A stretch of DNA of 64,000 nucleotides, taken from assembly GCF_001866075.3 (NCBI RefSeq), contig NZ_CP063356.1, positions 1,044,164 to 1,108,163 of the forward strand, read 5' to 3'. The notes under the pieces were generated by a model. It had not been told where the DNA came from. It searched no databases and saw nothing but the letters and a program-made list of their open reading frames with translations. The stretch's first letter is position 1. Each line of letters begins with the position of its first letter. The stretch is from Anaerobacillus isosaccharinicus (GTDB lineage Bacteria > Bacillota > Bacilli > Bacillales > Anaerobacillaceae). Positions 58,729-64,000 of this stretch are shown here, one piece after another. The position numbers were made by a program, and so were the translations under genes.

Positions 58729-59468
58729 TACTTCACCTCATGGTTTTTTCTCTCAAGTAAAGAATTTTGGCTATGTGTTGCAAACGCATCAACGACAATC
58801 ACTTGTGAGGGACTTAAACCAGCCTTTGATAACTTGTAAACATTATTACCTGCATAGTGCATCGTTTCAGAATTTAACTTTACCATTGCGACTTCGTCTG
58901 TCGTGGTAACGGTGACAATCGCAACGAGTGAATTTAAGTCTATTTTTATTTCTTTAATTACAGTTGTTTTCTCCACGTTCGGGGGAGAAGCCGGTTGTTG
59001 GTTACTACTTCCACTTGGAGAAGGTTGATTTGTTACTGGCGTTGAAGGAGCAGTGATATTTTCGCCACCACGCTTTTCGTGAACCACTTGTTCCTTAATA
59101 ATTTTAAAAGGCATTTTTACTGAAGGATTTAGTAACTGATTATCACTAGAGCGAAGTCCCTTAATCACAAGTTCATAGGTGTGATCTGTTAGATACATTT
59201 GAAGAGGGGTTACTGTAATCGTTTTTCCATCAGTCAAAATGCTAACATTTGTTGGAATTATTCTGTTAAACTCATTGACAATAGAGATACTAGTTTTATC
59301 AACTGAGCTAGGACTGATACCTTCACTTAAAGTAATTGTCCAAATTTTGTAGTTATCACTTGTTGTTTTTGGAGTCCAGATTTCATAGTTTTCATCAGCT
59401 AGACTAACTGCACCCGATAGTAGTAAAAATAAAATGAGGAAAGTGAAAAAAAACTTAATTGTCTTCAT
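58728..59468 (-). CDS. Secreted protein with SbsA-type Ig-like domains
   Basis: 246 residues. Signal peptide 1-24 (FLLLSGAVSLADENYEIW). Residues about 25-120 form a Big_5/SbsA-type Ig fold (VNEFNRIIPTNVSILTDGKT, ELVIKGLRSSDNQLLNPSVK), then a Pro/Ser/Gln linker and a second beta-rich domain (DLNSLVAIVTVTTTDEVAMV). No enzyme motif. It probably is a surface adhesion or wall-scaffold part. Confidence 0.78.
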   Translation of the reverse strand: MKTIKFFFTFLILFLLLSGAVSLADENYEIWTPKTTSDNYKIWTITLSEGISPSSVDKTSISIVNEFNRIIPTNVSILTDGKTITVTPLQMYLTDHTYELVIKGLRSSDNQLLNPSVKMPFKIIKEQVVHEKRGGENITAPSTPVTNQPSPSGSSNQQPASPPNVEKTTVIKEIKIDLNSLVAIVTVTTTDEVAMVKLNSETMHYAGNNVYKLSKAGLSPSQVIVVDAFATHSQNSLLERKNHEVK

Positions 59469-59469
59469 A

Positions 59470-60486
59470 TTATTTTTCCTCTAATTGAACTTTCAATGGG
59501 AAAGTGTCATGTTCGAGTAAGACGTCATTAAAAAGATTAGGATTTGCCATTAATTCGTACAAAGAGTATATTTTGCCATCTGTTTTATATTTAAATGTTT
59601 CCTTAATATTAAAGACGGGATTTCCACCCTCAGGGACTTTAAACATTTTCGACTCAATTGTTTCACTAAATTGATTGTATAAAATAATTTGGATGTCAAA
59701 TGTTTCTGGTAGATCTGCTAACCCTAAATGATACGTTTGTTTTGTAGTTGTTTTTTCTAGAACCATCATATCAGTTGTTGAGTGTGCTCTATTGTTCACC
59801 CAAACGACGACTCGGGCACTTTCTACATCGATCGCTTTTGTCGTAATATCAATATTCGTAACCGCATTTGTAGCTTTTTCTTTTTCATTTTTAGAAATTG
59901 TGCCAGATTTTTTATGGATCACATCAATGGTTTCAATGTACTTCTTTGGCGTTACAATTTGAATTTGTCTTGGTGCATAATCTGCTAACATTTTTTTTGT
60001 TACTGTACCTGACATGACTTCTTCAAATTTATATGAGCTCGTGGAAAAGTTCAACGTTAGGTCATTTCTAAACAGTCGTTGCGAAATGCTTAAACTATTC
60101 TTAGGAACTTGCAAGCGGTAGTTATGATCAATTTTTAAATTTTCATTAAAAGTGATTAAAAGTGTATTTTTACGTCCTTGTGCATCCTCAATGATTTCAA
60201 TATCTTTGATCGAGTTTTTCTCTTCAACAAAAGCAGCTTGTCTTCTTTGACTATATAGTTTGATTAAAGTTTTATTGACAAAGAACACAGTATTGTCAAA
60301 TTGTATTGTTACTTGTGTTGAAATTGGAACAAATTCGGCATTCTGTTTTGGATATGATGTAACTAGTTTAGCATCGTTTGAAGCGCCAACTAGCTTAACT
60401 GGTGGAAAGACTGTTGATAAACTCAATATAAATAACATAAGAATAATAGATATTTTCGACCAATGTTTCTTTTTCATAGATTTCAC
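59470..60486 (-). CDS. Secreted protein with SbsA-type Ig-like domain
   Basis: 338 residues. Signal peptide to about 35 (ILMLFILSLSTVFPPVKLVGA). First domain about 38-150 is SbsA/Big_5-like (LVTSYPKQNAEFVPISTQVT, LLITFNENLKIDHNYRLQVP). The rest is beta-rich with no clear family (DVESARVVVWVNNRAHS). One base separates it from the next gene. First gene of the three-gene operon; AGGGTGAAATC precedes ATG 60486. No cell-wall anchor seen. Confidence 0.78.
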   Translation of the reverse strand: MKSMKKKHWSKISIILMLFILSLSTVFPPVKLVGASNDAKLVTSYPKQNAEFVPISTQVTIQFDNTVFFVNKTLIKLYSQRRQAAFVEEKNSIKDIEIIEDAQGRKNTLLITFNENLKIDHNYRLQVPKNSLSISQRLFRNDLTLNFSTSSYKFEEVMSGTVTKKMLADYAPRQIQIVTPKKYIETIDVIHKKSGTISKNEKEKATNAVTNIDITTKAIDVESARVVVWVNNRAHSTTDMMVLEKTTTKQTYHLGLADLPETFDIQIILYNQFSETIESKMFKVPEGGNPVFNIKETFKYKTDGKIYSLYELMANPNLFNDVLLEHDTFPLKVQLEEK

Positions 60487-60638
60487 CCTCGCAAATCCAA
60501 TATTTATCTATTAAACTATATCATGGAATAATGTTATAGTCACTAGTCATTACATACTGAAGTGTTACAGCCTATAGTGACTAATGGCTTAAAAAAAAGT
60601 ATAATGAGTTGACGATATAGAAATGAGGAAGAAATGAA

Positions 60639-62144
60639 ATGGCGAAAAATTTGCGGATAGCCGTCGTGCTATTGATCATAGCAACATTTGTTTTAAAAGT
60701 TTCAAGCATGGTCCGGGATATGGTTATTGCCTATTATTTCGGAGGTTCTTACATAACAGACGCCTATTTAGCTGCGTTTGTCATACCAAATATGATCATT
60801 TTATTTATGTTAACAGGGATGAAGGATTCTTTAGTTCCTAGCTATATTCAAGCAAGTGAACAATCACAGCAAAAAAAACATTTAAGTGACGTTTTTAAAG
60901 GAACAACCCTTGTTGGCCTTCTATTATCAGTGGCTGGAGTTGCCATTTCGCCATGGTTAATTCCACTCCTCTACCCTCATTTCAGCGATGAGGCAATGAC
61001 GATTGCTATTTGGGTTGCTATTCTATACTTTAGTTCTTTATTAATTGTTTGTATTAATGCAGTCTTCGAGGGAATTTTTGATGCCGAGAAAAAATTCTTT
61101 TTTTCCACAGTATCGCAAATCATCGTTGTGTTATTTACAATTGGTTTTGCTATTTTCTTTACACCATACATCGGGATTTACTCAGTGCCAATTGGCTTCA
61201 TTACGGGATCAATTGTTTCTTTACTTGTAAAACTTATCAACATCGTTCCTAGAAAGCTTTTTACTTTAAGAGGGAAGTTAGACTGGCAGGAAGTAAATGC
61301 GTTTTACTTGGTTTTTATTCCGGTAGGACTTACGATCGCAGTTGGACAAGTCAACGTCCTCGTTGATAATATTTTTGCCAATCGTTTTGAGGAAGGGGTA
61401 ATAACGTATATTAACTATGCCAATCGCCTTGTGCATTTCCCACAAGCGATCTTCGGAGTAACAATTGCAACGATTGTGCTACCTATTCTTTCAAAAGCGA
61501 TAGCTCAAAAAGATGATCATTTATTTAAGAAGGGCATCGAACAAGGGTTAACAACAATGTTCTTTATTTTACTACCATCTGTTATTGGTATGCTTCTATT
61601 GATGCCAAATTTAATAAAGTTATTATTCGAGCGTGGTGCTTTTGGACCTATCGAAACAATTGCGACGAGTGAAGTAGCTATTTTCTATTTAGGCTCGGTT
61701 TTGTTTTATAGTCTCCATGGTGTGACAACGAAAGGGTTCTACTCGAAAAAGAAAGGTCATCTTATTTTAGTGGTTGGTATACTTTCCATTTTGTTGAATA
61801 TCCTCTTTAACTGGTTGTTTACAATGGTACTAGGCTATAAAGGATTGGCACTTTCATCTTCGGTTGTGGCGTTATTTTATGTGGGAATTTCTTTCTTCAT
61901 CCTAGTGAGGATGTCGGGAGGACTTAATTTAAAGTTTATTACAAAAGATTTTCTAAAAGTTATTATAGCTACTTCTGTAATGGCGTTCGTTATTATTCAA
62001 GTGATGCCATTGATCGGGCACTTTTCAAATTTAATCTATATCATAATTGTTGCATTACTGGGAATAATCTTATATGTAGGAAGTGCTTACTTATTAAAAA
62101 TTTCTGCTTTCTCAAGTTTGATGAGAGGGCTGTTAAAAAAATAA
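60639..62144 (+). CDS. murJ: MurJ/MviN-type polysaccharide or lipid II flippase
   Basis: 501 residues with 13-14 TM segments. MviN/MurJ features: FVLKVSSMVRDMVIAYYFGG near the N-terminus, LAAFVIPNMIILFML and LGSVLFYSLHGVTTKGFYSKK. It flips undecaprenyl-linked wall precursors. Neighbouring O-antigen-ligase gene suggests that the substrate may be a surface polysaccharide. GAGGAAGAA precedes ATG 60639. MurJ versus polymer flippase (Wzx) cannot be separated on sequence alone. Confidence 0.82.
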   Translation: MAKNLRIAVVLLIIATFVLKVSSMVRDMVIAYYFGGSYITDAYLAAFVIPNMIILFMLTGMKDSLVPSYIQASEQSQQKKHLSDVFKGTTLVGLLLSVAGVAISPWLIPLLYPHFSDEAMTIAIWVAILYFSSLLIVCINAVFEGIFDAEKKFFFSTVSQIIVVLFTIGFAIFFTPYIGIYSVPIGFITGSIVSLLVKLINIVPRKLFTLRGKLDWQEVNAFYLVFIPVGLTIAVGQVNVLVDNIFANRFEEGVITYINYANRLVHFPQAIFGVTIATIVLPILSKAIAQKDDHLFKKGIEQGLTTMFFILLPSVIGMLLLMPNLIKLLFERGAFGPIETIATSEVAIFYLGSVLFYSLHGVTTKGFYSKKKGHLILVVGILSILLNILFNWLFTMVLGYKGLALSSSVVALFYVGISFFILVRMSGGLNLKFITKDFLKVIIATSVMAFVIIQVMPLIGHFSNLIYIIIVALLGIILYVGSAYLLKISAFSSLMRGLLKK

Positions 62145-62182
62145 TCCCGCCTCAATTTAAATGGGGAGGGGTTATTTTTTTC
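62142..62182 (+). terminator. Terminator of the flippase gene
   Basis: AATCCCGCCTCA / TGGGGAGGGGTT, followed by ATTTTTTT. Confidence 0.75.
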
Positions 62183-62301
62183 CAATATTTTTTAAATGTA
62201 TTGTCTGAAATTTTAACAAAAAACGATATCAATCATAGTGTTGTTTAGTATATAATGGGACTGTTATCTCATTATTTCTTTAAGAAAGGACAAAATATTC
62301 C

Positions 62302-63663
62302 ATGCCTCTAAGAAACAGTTTGACTTATTACGTCATATTATTACATCTATTTTTAGTTCCTTTAGTTTACTTCAAAGCCTATATAGGACCAATTCCTATA
62401 TCAATAGAAATTATACTTATACCTATTTTGGTACTTGTTGCTCTTTATGATTATCAGAAAAAAAATATATCACTGAATTCATTTAACCCGATACCTTTTT
62501 TAACGGCTTTTGCTCTATTTTTCCTTATATCTATTATTTCTCTAATTAATGCGGTCAGCTTAATGTCAGGGATAATGGAAATGTTACGTTATTTATCCTA
62601 CGTAATTATGTTTGTGATCATGCTAAAAGTTAGTTTTTCAAAAGAGCAATATATTTCATTTGTGAAAGTGTTCTTCGTTTCAACAACGATTGTTGCTGTT
62701 TATGGTTTATTTCAGTATGTATTTAATTTTAATTTAAATACCGCCGGGCTTTACGCTCTTAAAGAAGCGATTGGTCGAGTAGAATCAACAATGGTTAATC
62801 CTAACTATTATTCTGCATTTATAAATTTGGTCTTACCTGCATTTTTAGTTTTGACAGTCATTGTCTTAAAGAATAAAGGCTATCAACTTTTATCTTTTGC
62901 AGTTGTAGGATTACTTGTTGTCAATATGATCTTAACTTACACGCGTGTTGCATGGCTTGTTATGTTTATGGCTTTAGCGTTAATTGCCATTATTACATGG
63001 AGAGATTTCTTTAAGAATTTCTTTAAGCCTCACCTGTTAATTGCCTTTGCTCTTTTATCACTTATTGTCTACAATATGCCGGACTTCCAAGGGCGGATGT
63101 TATCTGCTATTTATGCCGCGGAAAATATGGTCTTTAATACGGGTAGAACGATCGAAGAACCACTTCCAGGAGAGCTTGAACCAGGAGAAGATCCAGAAGA
63201 AGTAGTGATCGATGAATTGACTGAGAAAGCAATGGTATCTAGGACAACCTTATGGAAAACAGGTTTATATATGTATCGTGACAATCCAATCCTTGGAGTA
63301 GGAATGGGGAATTATCTTGATCGCTATAGTGATTATGTAGAAAAGTATCCTGAACTTTACTTAGGTCATGAACGTTACTCCGTTCATAATTCTTTCTTAA
63401 AAGTCATGGCGGAGACTGGAACGATCGGGATTATTTCCTTCTTATTAATCTATATTGTTTACTACGTTTATACTGTACGTTTTTATTTCAATCAAGATCT
63501 AATTGGTAAGCTTGTTATTGCAAGTTTATTTGTCGGTAGTATCACGTTTATGATGCAAAATAATTCGAACAATTTAATCTTCATTCCACAAATGAATGTG
63601 ATTTTTTGGATGTTATCTGCATTAGCATTTAACTTTGCTTTTGGAAATCAAAAGAAGTTGTAA
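62302..63663 (+). CDS. O-antigen ligase/Wzy_C-type membrane protein
   Basis: 453 residues, about 11 TM helices. Wzy_C/RfaL features: VESTMVNPNYYSAFINLVLP, LTYTRVAWLVMF, an extracellular acidic loop (EEPLPGELEPGEDPEEVVI), and GVGMGNYLDRYSD ... HERYSVHNSFLKVMAETG. Enzymes of this class join or polymerise surface glycans; the surface island context fits. AGAAAGGACAAA precedes ATG 62302. Confidence 0.85.
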   Translation: MPLRNSLTYYVILLHLFLVPLVYFKAYIGPIPISIEIILIPILVLVALYDYQKKNISLNSFNPIPFLTAFALFFLISIISLINAVSLMSGIMEMLRYLSYVIMFVIMLKVSFSKEQYISFVKVFFVSTTIVAVYGLFQYVFNFNLNTAGLYALKEAIGRVESTMVNPNYYSAFINLVLPAFLVLTVIVLKNKGYQLLSFAVVGLLVVNMILTYTRVAWLVMFMALALIAIITWRDFFKNFFKPHLLIAFALLSLIVYNMPDFQGRMLSAIYAAENMVFNTGRTIEEPLPGELEPGEDPEEVVIDELTEKAMVSRTTLWKTGLYMYRDNPILGVGMGNYLDRYSDYVEKYPELYLGHERYSVHNSFLKVMAETGTIGIISFLLIYIVYYVYTVRFYFNQDLIGKLVIASLFVGSITFMMQNNSNNLIFIPQMNVIFWMLSALAFNFAFGNQKKL

Positions 63664-63693
63664 TCTGCTTCAAGTGAAAGAAGAGGTGTTAGT

Positions 63694-64000
63694 GTGAAAA
63701 AATACTATCTTACTGCATTAGCTTTGATTTTAGTTATATCGGGACTTATTTTTTCACCGGTCATTACAGCAAATCAAACATTTAAAGATGTACCAAATAC
63801 GCATCGTTTTAATGCAGAAATATCCTATTTATCTAATTTGGGTGTTGTCTCAGGAGTTGGGAACGGTAACTATGAACCTGATGCGATTGTAACGAGAGCT
63901 GCAGCTGCAGCTATGATTGGTAGAGCCTTGAAGTTAGACGGCACACAAAGGAACACTCGATTTCCTGATGTCAAGGATGGTAATAATGCTTCAGGATTTA
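63694..64000 (+). CDS. SLH-domain protein, N-terminus only
   Basis: GTG at 63694 behind AGAGGTG; open to the window edge (102 residues). Signal peptide (YYLTALALILVISGLIFSPV, ending TANQT), then one complete SLH repeat (TFKDVPNTHRFNAEISYLSN, YEPDAIVTRAAAAAMIGRAL) and the start of the second (FPDVKDGN). Third or more domains lie beyond the window. Confidence 0.88.
   Translation, partial: MKKYYLTALALILVISGLIFSPVITANQTFKDVPNTHRFNAEISYLSNLGVVSGVGNGNYEPDAIVTRAAAAAMIGRALKLDGTQRNTRFPDVKDGNNASGF

Noticed and set aside
1..64000. tRNA or rRNA genes
   Set aside because: No cloverleaf-like or rRNA-like stretch was noticed on either strand, though a covariance search could not be run.

Overview
The window comes from an AT-rich Firmicute of the family Bacillaceae. 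The order degS-degU-degV-comFA, the secA2-slaP pair and the many S-layer homology (SLH) proteins all point there. The acidic exoproteins would suit an alkaliphilic lineage such as Anaerobacillus or Alkalihalobacillus, but genus is inference.

Positions 1 to about 27,325 are the right two-thirds or so of a temperate siphovirus-like prophage. Reading leftward (minus strand) from the immunity region it holds: a Cro-like gene, small early genes, a recombination and replication module (SbcC-like ATPase, Sak4-like ATPase, DUF669 protein, DEAD helicase, RepA/DnaB-like helicase-primase, RusA resolvase, MazG-like protein), an ArpU-like late regulator, and the packaging and head module (HNH, terS, terL, portal, ClpP-like protease, start of the capsid gene). 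Structural and lysis genes lie beyond position 1. On the plus strand are a lysogenic set (CI-like repressor, ImmA-like protease, A118-type serine integrase) and a small Spo0E-like phosphatase gene. Four free-standing homing-type endonucleases and an IS110-family element sit inside the phage operons. A structured, repeat-rich stretch next to the helicase-primase region (9,677-9,970) is a good candidate for the phage replication origin.

The right end of the prophage falls inside comFA, just before the codons of its Walker A loop, so the host DNA-uptake ATPase is split. The arrangement resembles phage A118 in comK of Listeria.

From 27.3 to 38 kb the chromosome carries comFA', degV, degU, degS, an IS3 element, a YigZ/YvyE-family gene, an LCP cell-wall ligase, secA2 and slaP. 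From 39 to 64 kb lies a cell-surface island: a Tyr-rich subtilase, an SLH amidase, a phosphodiester-glycosidase protein, an SLH S-layer protein, an SLH beta-propeller protein, an L,D-transpeptidase, three small surface or membrane proteins, a MurJ-type flippase, an O-antigen-ligase-like protein and the start of another SLH protein. Two tandem copies of one DDE insertion sequence sit directly upstream of the S-layer gene, and a second IS110-family element lies downstream.

Intergenic DNA is rich in unexplained repeats: 34-bp phage repeats, 20-21-bp phased TTATTAGCC repeats, TAGAATG-type inverted micro-repeats, an ACAAAT hexanucleotide tract, and short palindromes interrupted by the IS3 element.
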